Below, one piece after another: positions 19,584-32,100 of a stretch of DNA of 64,000 nt. This DNA comes from Oreohelix idahoensis. Its lineage: Eukaryota; Mollusca; Gastropoda; Stylommatophora; Oreohelicidae. How positions within the stretch are numbered: the first letter of the stretch is position 1; every line of letters begins with the position of its first letter. The DNA lies in assembly GCA_024509875.1 (NCBI GenBank), contig JAMPIV010021223.1, positions 62,001-126,000 of the forward strand. The letters are read 5' to 3'. A program made the translations under genes and the position numbers. The notes beneath the pieces are model-generated. The model made no database searches. It saw nothing but the letters and a program-made list of their open reading frames with translations, and was not told the DNA's origin.

Positions 19584-22129
19584 ATTGGCTGGTATTCGAG
19601 GATCGTATAATCGTTATGATTGGGAGTTTGTCGAAAACGCCAGATGGAAGCATGGGCCGGGAACCTACGATATAACGTAGAAGAAGTTTGATATACGGCA
19701 CTGCATTCCAGAAATCGTCAACGTAGACAGCTCGGACCTTGCCACAGAAAAGAATAGAGTTGGATTCTGAACTGACAGGACCGTACACACAAAAACATAT
19801 TAAGAATAATCTCTGTACATCAGTAGAAAACTCGTCAAAATGAAAACGGAACCCGCAATTCTACAGGACCGCTCACAAGTCACAGAGGGATTCTGAAATG
19901 GAAATAATACCCCAGACGTGTGTTAGAGGCATCTGTGTTAAGTTGCAAAGACTATTCTACTGAGCAAGAAATCTATCCTCCCTATTGGGGTAAGTTGTAA
20001 TGATAAATTGTACCGAATTTGAAAAGCAGAGATTTACTAGGTTGGCAACCCAGGATACATCCGAATGGAGCTTAATGCTAGTTCTCACGGAAGAACCAAA
20101 AGCAGAGTTAACCCCAGACTCCGAATGGAGCAGGGAGTAAGTGATGATCACATTAACCTGTGCATATTTATACAGATATTGGATTATCTGACATACTGAT
20201 GATTTGTCATCAAACGCCCTCAGTGATATGATAAATGATCATGGAAAGTAAAAAATCAGAGAAAACAAACGGATGACGGACAGCGGGAAAAGGCGCCTGA
20301 TTAATATCAAGCAAACAAATATTTAGAAGCAGAATATGTTCCTTTATTCCCTATTAAGGTTGTGGTACCAGTACGAGGCGACCCCACTATTTGCAGTATG
20401 ACCAGGAAAGACCATTTGCTGTACCTCTAGACTGTGGTTTGAAGCTTGAGATCGACACTTGAAGATTCTTGCCTTGACCAGGAGAGGTTATTTCCTGAAC
20501 TGAATGGAAACGTGGTCCTCACCACAGAGACGAATCTACGGAAAAGCAGCATCGGCACTTCAGTATTTTGGCAAGTCCCATTTTTGACAGGCCAAACACA
20601 ACATAACTCTATTTTGCTAGATTCATCAAGCTTAAAGACTTTTCGGGGAATAAACCTAATTATTGTTCATAATCACCAGTGTGACGGTATTGCCTCCCCT
20701 GCTTTGCAGTAGTGGTCCAACAGCGGCCAAAACTCGAGAGTATCTTATATGGGCTTTAAAGGTGTCTACCTTCGCACAATATTACTATTGGCAGATATGT
20801 AGATAGAAGGTTAATGACGCTTCTACCACAAAGCAGTGTTCACAAGATATTAAGATTAGCGAAAACAATGCTGCATTTGAATGAGCAAGTTAATTATAGA
20901 ATCTGCCGACACCTTTTGTGAAGGATTAAGAAATGGTTTATGGTAGCTTGTTTAAGACGCCACCTCTGATTAACCCAGGGGAATTCTTATTATTCTGGTA
21001 TAGCTCAGTTTAGAGTGTGTGTAGTAAATTTGACTGAGACAAACATGCAGTAACTTGAGAATGATTAAATAGAAGTTAAATACAGAAATTTAGAAATAAC
21101 AAAATTTAATAATCACTTAAGTTTTAAAAGTTTGAAAATAATTTGAATAGTTATGGATCAAGATAAGTTATCATCACGGTCGTGATAGGAAGTAACTATT
21201 TTTTACAAGAAGTTCAAGTGGCAGCATATATTGAACTTAGCTGCCAATGACGGTTCTCCTCCTTCTGATGGGTTGGTTCTTTTTTCACTGCTTACACTCA
21301 TTGCTGGTCAACGTTGTCGGGTGTAGCTCGTTTACCAGAAATGTCAAGGAGAGTCTACAAAGATGGTCCCTCGTCTTAAAGCTTAGGCCACTGCTCCCGT
21401 ATTGTTTCAGAGATAGTACTTTCTGCTGGTGCCACCAATAACTATGGTAAAGAATAGAAACGAAACGCTCTTCTGAGTATTGCGTTTTCCAACCCAAGGT
21501 TATGGGTCCCTATCTTCCCATTCCACCATCCCATTTAACTCAAAATTTACACTCGATGAGAATTAAATTTAATTCCTCGGGATAAAACTTTCTTTACATT
21601 TAAATTGAACAGCTTTTATAGTTACTTTACACTTAAATGAAAAGATTAATAGTACAGATAGAATATGTTTACATTTACATTTCCACTGATTGAAAAGTGT
21701 TCACAATATAAATTGAATATGTTTTCATTGATGTTTACACTAATTTGAAAAGTTTTAAACTTCCATTAATTTTAAAATGAATATTTTCACATAGTCATTT
21801 ACAATGGTTTGAAACTGTAAGTATTATACTAAGAATGTACATCATTTCTTTCATCTTTTCCTCCCTGCTCCTGTTACCGGGGCAGGGAATTGGGGGTTGC
21901 TGTTTATATCGAGAGTGTTAGATGTAGATACTAGCTAGCCTGCTAGAGTTTGATATTGCTCTCTTACAGTCTTACAGGAATTTCCAGGTTCTGGGACTAT
22001 CCTCTAAGGTTGTATTGAGTTAGAGCAGATATATATGACATGAAAAGTTTCCCAGCAGCCATTCCTTACTTTCTTTCCATTATAGGTGTAGCGAAGTATT
22101 TAATAGACAATCTCCTTTTAGTCTCAACG
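19584..22129. other. Anonymous 2.5-kb region
   Basis: No protein family, RNA gene or repeat recognised. ORFs here (for example 20446-20712 and 21247-21441) are short and featureless. The part after about 21540 is very AT-rich. It may be host intergenic DNA or decayed transposon. Confidence 0.45.
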
Positions 22130-22902
22130 TGATTTTTATTTATCACAACATTATTTACATATGGCATAAAGATTTATGGTATGCATATTTCGTTCATCCA
22201 CAAATGCACATTGCTTTCATTAACATAGCATGGGGAAGTTTATATCAAGTGAATCACCCTGATTCAACTCTTAGCCACTTGTTCCTTCAAATATTAGCTA
22301 GCGGTAAATGCATACTAGCAGTTCCTCAGAGAATTAAAACCATTCTCTCATTTCCTGAAGAGCTTCATGTTCTACCAAACTGTTAGTGTTTCTACATAGC
22401 TATTCAAAGACTTCATTCTGCATCAAAGTACACTTGCAGCCATTTTACACTGTGCTGCGGGCAAAAGCTATCTCTCTTTGACATGAAAATGTTTAAGCTA
22501 TTTCGAATCACTCTACTTACAGCTTTCCTTGTGAGAAATAAATGCACAATTCAAACACTAGAGCTGGGGAAATACTAAATTGGAAAAAACTTCCTTTAGT
22601 ATAAATTGAAATCCTCAAAATCTGCAGCATAAGAAAAATGCGTCTGTCTCTTAGGCTTCTAAATCTGCAACTAACTTTCCGCCGGGACTCGCTCGCTTTC
22701 CTTCTGCTCAAATCTAGGTCAGCGTTGCTTCCCCCTTTATTCATCTCACGATTGGATAAAAAAAGTAATCCACGCTATTCCCATCTTATGGTCCGTTCCT
22801 ATTATAATATTATGATTAAATTTTAACTAACTTCTATCAACGAAGCTATGGTCTGTATTTGTTATAAATGAAAGTTCCTAAAGTGACGCATTCCCTGTCA
22901 CA
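22130..22902 (-). repeat. 3' LTR of element 3
   Basis: From about 22250 to 22902 it is nearly identical to 34138-34790 (a handful of substitutions and homopolymer changes). The first 75-120 bp (the U5 end) align only loosely. The inner edge at 22902 is ...ccctgtcaca. The left edge is approximate. Confidence 0.8.
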
Positions 22903-25900
22903 TATAGATCCCGGGGCTCCGCAAATGTATCCCGTAGGGAGACATTTGAGTACTATCAATAACAAAAAATTCATCCCAAAAATTTTCTAAGTCCAGAAAT
23001 ATTTAAAAAAAAATAAATTTCAAGTTCAAAAATGTTCTAAGTCCAAAAATATTTCAGAAAATTTAACGAAATTCCTACATCTGAGCTCCTATGTCTATAT
23101 GGGACTGTCGTCTATAAAGGGGCCTTATAGATGGACATCATCTCCAAAAATGCAAACTATCTTTCATATCAATACATATTTCAACCAAATTTACAAATTG
23201 GCAACACTGGCCAACAAAATCTTCAAAACAATCTTAAGGTCATCACCAAAAAAATGATACAAGTGGCAACACTGGGAAATGAACAATAAAATATCTTATT
23301 TGCAGAACTTGGCTGCATTATCATAATCTATTACATTTCATTCAAAAATATAGTTGATTACATTCTCTTAGATATGGTGGGGGGTGTTATCTCTTTTCTG
23401 TTCCTGTTATTTTCTTCATATTATAAGCCTGCAAGTACTTAAAAAATCTTTTTTTTTCCCTTCCTGGCGTACTTGTTTATTTTAGTTTCTAATTACTCTG
23501 CAATATTCCAAAAATTGTCCAAAATCTCCAAATCCCTATGGTAATGGTAATCCACTTTCATAGAATAGCCAATGTTTTCATGGGTACTCATCTTTTTTTT
23601 TTTTTTTTTTAGTGAATGAGCTACTTGCTCATTATTACATGTGGAAAACATCTCTAGACATAATATGCATATATTTTCAAACGATAATATAACCAGCATC
23701 ATTTTTATAAGCAATCATCTTTGTCACAATAAAAACATTAAAACCTCATGGCTTATCTTTATTTATTTATCTGAATGTTTCCTGTTATTGACATTTTCTC
23801 AATGGTAAGTGTATAAATTCGTTCTAAGTCCGTCACTGTAGAGAATGTTCTCTATTACATTTTTTTTTCTTCTTCAAAATATGTGATGTTTGTCTCCAAT
23901 ATCCGTACAGGTAATACGTCTGGTGGTGATCCTGTCCATTAGTCAGTTATTTCTAATCATTCCTTCTTTTCTGTCAACACAGTATTTTTCCTGTAAACTC
24001 TTTCCTAGAAATATATATATATTATTAGTTTTTTTTTTTTTCAAAGATCTTCTTTGACTTACCATTCATCAATTTTCAAACATCAATTTATTCAGCAACC
24101 AACAGACGAATATGTTACTATCATATTATGAAATATAAGGGAAAAGGAAAATATAGTTTCAAATCATCATGAATTTTCTACGTTGGGTTCCGTATTACTT
24201 TATTTTCTCTGTTAAGACAACTGCTTATACTCTTGACAATATGTATCCATGTTGTCACTCTCAAGGCATCCTTGTATACAGTTTATATTTGTCTCCTTTT
24301 TTTTTTTTTCATAACACCAATTTATCATTTATGGTGTTCCAATATCATTGTATCCATTCTAGTCCTCCTGTTATCTTGAGAATTCATCCTTAGTAACTCC
24401 CTATGTACCTTATCTAGCAATACATTTATCAAAAACACATCAAACAATTATTTATGGAACAATCAACTGAGATGTAAGAACTTTTTGACAATATGAGATG
24501 AAAAAAAATTTTGTACATTATGTGCAGGATTGTCAACACCAGCTCTGCCTTCGCAGGTCGAAAGTTTGTCAGAGCTATATGGTGTTTATAACATCTGCTG
24601 CTACAGCCAGATGATCAATTTATCTTTCTTAAATTTCACAATAATTTAAGTTTAATTATTATTATGGGACATGAGGGTACATTTATTCCAATGGTAATCC
24701 ATGATTCAGCAACATGGATGTCCAATCTAGGTAGTCTTTTATAATATTTTATCCATCCATTGTATATGGATCTATGACACGTCAATCCATGGGGTTTACA
24801 TTGTTCTTGGTCCATATATCATAAGGGTGATCCAAGCTCAGTATTGTCACAATGTCTCAATCATTTTTCAATCTTCTGATTTGTTGTATTATTTAATTTA
24901 AAATACTATAAGCATTTTAATATAACCAGTAGCAAGCAATATTCGTGTGCATTCATCTTATTATAATCAGGTTCACAATATAAGGCAAATGAAAAAAATA
25001 TCAAGAAATTATTCTCTCCCAAAATATGGAGATATTAACATTTTATTCCATTATTATTATTGTCTTTAACCTCTGCGGTTCTATGGGATATGCATAGTCC
25101 ATTGGTATATCCTTTATCCATGGGAGATCCAAATCTCATATAGTTCCATTATGTTCTGGGTGCATCAGCATTCAATCTTTTTTTTTCTTCATTTAATCTC
25201 CATTGTGTCCTTAACACTTTTTTTTTGTTCCATAGGATTTTCACAATTCATTTGTGTCTCTTGTCCAATGATGATCCATGCATTTATGGTTCTCATATGT
25301 GGCAATTATATTCCTCCGATTGGTTCTATGTTCATGGAACCCAGAAAATTTCAATTATTTTCTCTGTTATTTCATAACAACCTCAAAATTATTCATTATT
25401 CCATTCTAATGTGAGCATTAGTGCATAAACCGCACAGCAAAACATTAGTTGTGTCAACATAAAATTTCACCATAATATATAATGGCATCTTCATCATTAC
25501 TAAACAGTTGCTTCTTCCTTAAATAGGACATCAGTGGTATCATCCGGTAATGGGGTGTTCAATGTGGGATCAGCATATACAAATGCTATAGAGGGGTATT
25601 TCATTTGCTATGTCAGCATGTGCAAATGTCATTTCTTTAACATGGGGCAAAGGCATCATCAACAAATAGTTGCAATTTATTCAAATCTGGGGTCAGCATA
25701 TACAAATGCTCTCAAAGGATATTTCATTTGCAAAAATCAGCATGCGCAAATGTCATTTGGGGTACTTGTCATAGGCAGTATCAACAAAATACTACTGGAG
25801 TATCAGAGATCATGCTGGTGGGGTATGACTGGTAATGGGCGGTAGGAGTAAAGACTAATTTCTCACTCTGAAATGGTGATTTATTTTCTCTTTTTCTTTT

Positions 25901-27206
25901 CTTTTATGTCGGCTGCTAACATCAGGGCAGTCAATGTTATATGGCATTGGCCTATGGTGTCATTATTCATGTGCATAACAACTTTTGAATAAACTGTCAA
26001 TCAGTATCATTAAGATGTGCGAGGGTGGCATATAAACATATAACAATCCTATAAAAACATTCAAAATGTTTTCTCTTTTTTTTCTTTATGTCTTTTCTCT
26101 TTTCATTTTTTTTTCTTTTTCATTTCTTTTTTCTGTTTGATTTCTTTTCTGGATTGCATTTTTTTCTTTGCAATATGTCAAAATTTCAATTCTTTTCTGA
26201 CAATGTATCACAATTACAAGAGAATGACAATAATCAATTTTCTAATCACTAGAGATACTATCAATTCTAAACAATAGGGCTGCAAGCAATAGACAAGGTC
26301 AGAAAATAATTAACATAGTGGTGACTGCTGTCAGTAAGGGGTAAGGAGATGATACTGTAAGTTCTTGATAGATAGGTAGAAATTTAAGATCTCCTGATTA
26401 CAACATTATTGTAATACGAAAGGATGGACAATGATTTGGATAGAAAAACTCAGAAGTCTAGAATGTCATCTTCAAAATAGTGGAGTGAGGAAAATCTTAC
26501 AATAGTGAATTAAAAGTTGGATATACAATTTCTTATGCGAAGTAAACAAATTTTATATACATGCTAAAATGAATACACCTGTGGAGAAAATAGGATAGCA
26601 TGCAATAATAATTTCAGATGTCATAGTGTGTCAGTGTGATGGATCTAAGTGAATATATGTAAAGGAGTTTAGTATAATTGAGATCAAAGAAATATTAGTA
26701 TGAGGTAAGAAAAAACTACTGGTGTAAAGTGCCTACATGAAAATGCACTAAGATGCGAAATTACTGAACTCTGGAGCTGCAAGGACAAGAAGTCTAGTAA
26801 ATGAAGAGTGGATTATGATCAGTTACAAAAGTATAGATCAATGTTACAGCAGAATCAGTGGGACACATGTGTTATAGGTAAGGCAATATTTCTAAATATC
26901 AAAACTGTCTGACCAATGAGGGTGTCTGTAAACAAGGAACATTGTATCTTTTGTGTCATCTTTATTTCACAAAACTATAAAATGTTTAACTAGAATCCTC
27001 TGTGGGCTGTTCTTGAGTGTTCGCTGGTCGTCAGAAGCTTATTTCCGGGGAACAACTTTCTGGCATTAAGTCATCTATAACTGTCAATCTGAACATAGTC
27101 TGAAAATAGAGTACATTTAGAAACGTTAGTACATTGTTAAAAAGTAAGTGCACATTCGCGGTGACCGTGTTCGGAGTGGCGAACACATAAAACACCTGGG
27201 CGTGTT
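22903..27206. other. Long 3' non-coding region of element 3
   Basis: 4.3 kb of AT-rich sequence with T-rich runs on the plus strand and no credible ORF on either strand. It includes a near-tandem repeat of aagtcc(a)aaaatattt at 22989-23060 and a diverged duplication at 25556-25800. It could be a lost env or accessory gene, a captured segment, or a nested, now unrecognisable insertion. Confidence 0.55.
25556..25800. repeat. Diverged tandem duplication
   Basis: Two units of about 120-130 bp share ggatcagcatatacaaatgct / gggtcagcatatacaaatgct, tatttcatttgc, tcagcatg(t/c)gcaaatgtcattt and a (a)tcatcaaca(aat) end. Confidence 0.65.
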
Positions 27207-27812
27207 TTAGCAAAGTTTTAGTAGTAGGTCCTTTAGTTTTTCAACCATTTCCAACTTTGCAATGTCTCCACTGGATAGGCGAGCATCATATTGGGTAGCA
27301 GTGGTGATGGGTGTGGTAGGCGACACTGCATTTGCTGATTGTTGGGGCACTGAGGACATCAACGAATGCGGTGATGGCTTAACATCTTTTGATTGCGGTG
27401 ATGGTTTCACTGTGGTTGGGGTTTGCATGGCTGGAACATCTGTTAGTTTTGAGGCAGGTATATGTTTCGCCTTGATTTTTCGTCTGACCTGGTTCTGCGG
27501 TATGTTAACACCGTTTACAGTGGGCGCAGTAATTTGCACACTGTTGTTTTTGACAAGTTGAGCTGAGGCTAATACTTCTCGGCTTGGTTTTGGAACATTC
27601 CTACGTTTCTTCAAAATCTTTCGTCTGAAATAGTTGTGCTGTATACGAGGAATCTTGTTGATAGGGAGTGAGTCATCCGATTCTGTTTTATAGGCACGTT
27701 TGACACTGGAGCTGACTGGTATAAATAATGTGCTATCCGCATCACTGATTTTAATAGAACTGCCTGTGTCTGGTAAATCAATGTCTGTTTCTTGTTCGTA
27801 TATTTCCACCAT
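27207..27812 (-). CDS. C-terminal extension downstream of integrase (element 3)
   Basis: A 201-residue frame directly in phase with the integrase ORF and separated from it by a single TGA (27816-27818). It is hydrophilic, S/T/P-rich and basic (RRKILKKRRNVPKPS, then QVRRKIKAKHIP), with no signal peptide or membrane segment, so it does not look like env. It is either the natural end of pol cut off by a nonsense mutation or a readthrough domain. Function unknown. Confidence 0.55.
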   Translation of the reverse strand: MVEIYEQETDIDLPDTGSSIKISDADSTLFIPVSSSVKRAYKTESDDSLPINKIPRIQHNYFRRKILKKRRNVPKPSREVLASAQLVKNNSVQITAPTVNGVNIPQNQVRRKIKAKHIPASKLTDVPAMQTPTTVKPSPQSKDVKPSPHSLMSSVPQQSANAVSPTTPITTATQYDARLSSGDIAKLEMVEKLKDLLLKLC

Positions 27813-27815
27813 TTC

Positions 27816-29039
27816 TCAGTCATTTTGTTCGTTGGGGTCTGACAAAGCTGTGCCGGGGCCGACACTGTCTTCTCTCATGTCTTGTTCCGTTTCGTCCCCA
27901 TAAAGATTGCTGGTATATGGTTCAACAATCTGCTTGGGTATAGTTTCTTCAGGATCTGATTGTTCTGAACGACCAATCTTGTTCTTGTGGTATAGCAGTG
28001 TTTGGTTGTCACTAGTGTTCCAACTGGAGCTGCCTGAACTGGGGGTGTGATAGGTATCAGCTGACGATTTATCACTGCGGGAGTAAGTTTGAGTGTGAAT
28101 ATAAGTTGCTTTGGTGTTGCCATCGTGTGACGTCTGTGGCATGATTTCTTCATTTCTAATGCGCAGGTCTCTGTCTTGTAGTCCATTACGTAATTCAAGT
28201 GGTGGGATGTCCTCTTCACTTTCTGACGAATTCCTTTGTTGTCTTGCTCGTTGTATTTCATCTGTAGGTGGTCTGGGTATGTGGTCGTCTTGGTAAAATT
28301 CATAGTCTGTCGTCTCTGACTCTGATATGTCAGACGAATCTGTACTGGATGGATTATAATTTAGGGTAGCCTTTCTGACTGGTCTTGTATTTGTCGTCAG
28401 AGGCAGAATGGGCCGGTGATTATCAATTTTGAGTTGTTTTAGGTGAGCTTTTGTTTGGTGTTGTTTCTCTTCATTCCAGATAATGAAGTTTACAGGCGTA
28501 GTTTGTTTCATGATTTTGTAGCCATCCAACCATCGGTCGTCGAATTTTGAACTGCGTACATGTTTCTTGTAGTATACTCTGTCTCCTATTTTGTACGTTG
28601 GTAGCTTGGCTGATTTATCATGTTGTATCTGTTTCTTGTGAAATGCCTTCTGCGTATTTCGTTGTGCAATCTGGTGAGCTTTATACTTTTCTTGAAGGAT
28701 TATTTCGATGGGGTCTTCTCCCATGTATTTTCGTTGTGGGCGAAGTAGGTTGTCTAACGGAAAGTTTGGTTCTCTTCCGTATAGCATGAAAAATGGTGAC
28801 ATTCCTGTGGTATCGTTCACGTTTACTCGGATGGCTTCAAGAGCTTGGTTAATGTATAGGTCCCAGTATTGGTGGTTCCCCTTGATATATTTGCTAATAA
28901 TATCATGTAGGGTGGCGTGCATGCGTTCATTTCTGCCATTCGCATTTGGGCAATAATAACTGGTTGTGGTATGTTCGATATTCAGCTGGTGTAAGGTGGC
29001 TTTAAATGGGTTACCGATAAACTGTTTACCGTTGTCCAA
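27816..29039 (-). pseudogene. Integrase C-terminal half (element 3)
   Basis: A 407-residue frame starting at the second catalytic D (LDNGKQF), then PNANGRNERMHATLHD with the catalytic E, then SPFFMLYGREPNFPLDN and a region resembling the integrase C-terminal domain (YKIGDRVYYKKHV, RWLDGYKI). A long acidic, serine-rich tail follows. It is cut off from the rest of pol by a stop and a frameshift at 29040-29150, where the intervening reading still matches (VWPESYPLSDATSQS). Confidence 0.85.
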
Positions 29040-29147
29040 ATGATTCGTTTTGGACAGCCATGCCTGGGAATGAATTCTTGTAAAAAAAATTTGCGTGATG
29101 GACTGCGATGTGGCATCACTGAGTGGGTAACTTTCTGGCCAAACAGA

Positions 29148-32100
29148 TTATTGGTCAACTATGTGCAGGAGGTATTTGTTGCCTGATTGGGTGAGTGGGT
29201 AAGGACCTGATATGTCAATGCTTACTGTTTGCATGGGATAATGGGAAGGTTGCATTTCTTGAAGGGGAATTAAATGTGGCTTCATGTTTCGCAATTTACA
29301 TGTTCTACAGGTAGCTACATACTCTGTAATGTCTTTGTACATGGTTTGCCAATAATACCTTCTCTTTATGACATCGACTGTTTTGTCTCTTCCCATGTGC
29401 CCGTTGTTATCATGGAACTGTATCAGTACTTCTGGGATTAGATGTGCTGGAATGACTTTTCTTAGTGTCCCTTCTTGTTTATGATCAATATAGTATAGAG
29501 CTCCATCCGTTGGGTGTACTGTAAAATCTTTAGTTTTTGTTGGGTTTTCCTTTACGTGTGTGAGTAGCTTGACAATTTCTGCATCTTTTGCTTGTTCTAC
29601 TCTCATGTCAAACATATCTTGACTTTCTTCTTCTACTTGAGTGGCGGAATCTGAAGTACTTCTTCGACCTGGTGAAGTAATTTCGTTAATTTCTTTAGCA
29701 TTATCGTCAATCTCTGAGGATGTGCCATCGTTTTTGACTCTATTTGCTTTCACTTCAGTTTCATCATCATATTTAATCCTGGATAAGAGGTCTGCACAGG
29801 TGTTTAACGTACCAGGGATATGTTCGATGGTGGTGTCATAGGACTGCAAATTCATGGACCATGTCTGTAACTTCTTTGGCTGTTCTTGTGTTTTGGTGAG
29901 CCAGTTAACCAAAGGTTGATGATCAGTTCTTATAATGAGTTTAGTTCCCCTGACATAAAAGTCTAATTTCTGTACTGCATAGTGATTGGCATATGCTTCT
30001 TTCTCAATGGTGGTCCACCGTTTTTGTGACTTTGACAATGCGTGGGATAGGAATGCAATGGGTTTCTCATTGGGAATGTTTGGTAGGATGGGTGTTTCAT
30101 CTTCTAGTACTGGTTGTATCAAACACGCACCAATTGCGTTATCTGAGGCATCGGTGTATAGTATCATGGGCTGAGAAATGTCTCGATGTCCAAGAAGTGG
30201 AATAGTGGTTAGGGCATTTTTTAGATATTCAAACGATTTCTGGCACTCTTCTGTCCATCTAAATCGTGCATACTTGCGGGTAAGGGCTATTAATGGCTCA
30301 GCTCCTTGCGAGAAATGTACGATATGGCGCCTATAGTATCCTACGGAACCGATAAAAGAGCGTGTTTGTCTGACCGTCTTGGGGCTAGGCATTTCTCTTA
30401 TGGCTTTGACTTTATCTTCATCAGGTCTGATGCCATCTCTATTGATAACAAAGCCTAAATATTTGGTTCCTATCTTTAGAAATTCACACTTGGACAGTTT
30501 TAAATTTATTTGGTGATGTCTGAGTCTATCAAAAACTGTTTCAACCTTGCGGAGGTGGTCTTCCATCGTGCCTGCGGTATGTATCAGGATATCGTCTATG
30601 TATGCCAGGGCAAATGGATGTAGACCCTTTAACACTTCGTCCATGAGTGACATATATGTTGCTGGCGATCCTTTTAGACCAAATGGCATTACATTCCAAC
30701 AAAAGCTCCCTATGTGCGAACAGAATGTGGATTTCTGTTTTGCCTCAGGTGTCATGGGGATGCACCAAAAGCCCGACCTTGCATCAAGTGTGGTAAAGTA
30801 TGTAGACTTTCCTAACGTCGCAAGTAGATCGTCTATTCTGGGGAGGGGGTAGGAAATGACTTTTGTGATTTTGTTCAGGGCTCGGTAATCGCAGCAAAAG
30901 CGACTGGAACCATCTTTCTTTGTTACGATAACGATGGGGGAGGACCATTGGGATCTGGCTCTTTCAATGATTCCTGCCTGTAGCATTTCATTTATAGACC
31001 TTTCCACGAGTTCTCTGTTTTTCAAGGGCGTATGATAGGGTTTCATATGTATTGGCTCCTCTGTGGTTGTTTGAATGTCTATTGTGACAGTGTTAGTTCT
31101 GCCTAATTCCATGTCATTGAGTGCGAATACATCCTGGTGCTTTTCTACAAACGTTTTCAAGCGTAGCTCATTATCTTCTGTGGCGTTCAATGTTAAAAGT
31201 AAGTGAGCTATTCTCTCTCTGTATTTATGATCTGCCACGATATTTCTGGTCTGTCTTGATGCCTCCGTTTCCTTCCCATAGTATTGGGGCATCTTTCTTG
31301 CATCTTGTGAAAATCTCTGCTCCTGGTATGTGACCTTCTTTTGTATATTTCTTTGCCGTTCGCTGGGTTGTGCTTGGTATTGTCTCTTCTGCCATGTGCT
31401 GTGTGCATTTCCATTTGTCACTGCATTTACTGTATATACGTTTCTTGTATTATTTCTGGGGTAGTCGTTATTGTGCCATTGTTTCTGATTATTTGTGCTG
31501 TAACTGCGCTTATCCGCGTACGTTACTGTATTTCTTCCGTTTGTGCTATAGGGCTGTCTTCTTTCCCTGGGCAAAAAGTTTTCATTCTTTCTGTTTCCAA
31601 CTTTGCTGCTATAGTATCCTCTTGTGGTGGAGTCGTATAAGAATTCTTCCTTTTCTTCGGAACATTCAATTGGTTTTGGGACTTTATCATATCCACCTGT
31701 TTTTAAGTTATATTGGTACTCCATGGGACATGTATCTCTGTCTTGTCGCTTCGGATATCCTCCTGGCAAGACAATTTCTGTTTCTCTGTTTCTTTCTGAT
31801 ATACAGCACTTCATCTTTTCTCTTGGTGTGTTGGGGCGCAAAAATGAGTGATTATAGTCATTCTCATACCGTGGCTGCATTATTTCTTTCCTTCTTATAC
31901 ATGGACTGGTTTGTTTCTGCGGTCTGGGTAGGGTATGCTGTGGTGTAACATAACTGTGACTGGTATTTCTGTCTTTTTCTGCATAGGACTTATAACTGTT
32001 TACTTTTCGTGTACCATGGTTATTTGTACTGCGATTTCGTGCACTATGTCCAGTGGGAGTGGTTGAGACAATTTGTGAATGGTCTCTATTGGTTTTAGTT

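Noticed and set aside
22192..22902. Target duplication for element 3
   Set aside because: The right flank begins ctcca; the nearest left candidate is ctcaa and does not abut a plausible LTR start. No match good enough to claim.
27207..27812. Envelope gene of element 3
   Set aside because: No signal peptide, no membrane-spanning stretch and no cleavage motif; the protein is basic and hydrophilic.
31121..31948. Plus-strand ORFs opposite element 3 pol, and similar ones opposite the other pol and RTE genes
   Set aside because: They are shadows of the real minus-strand frame, with no family motifs.
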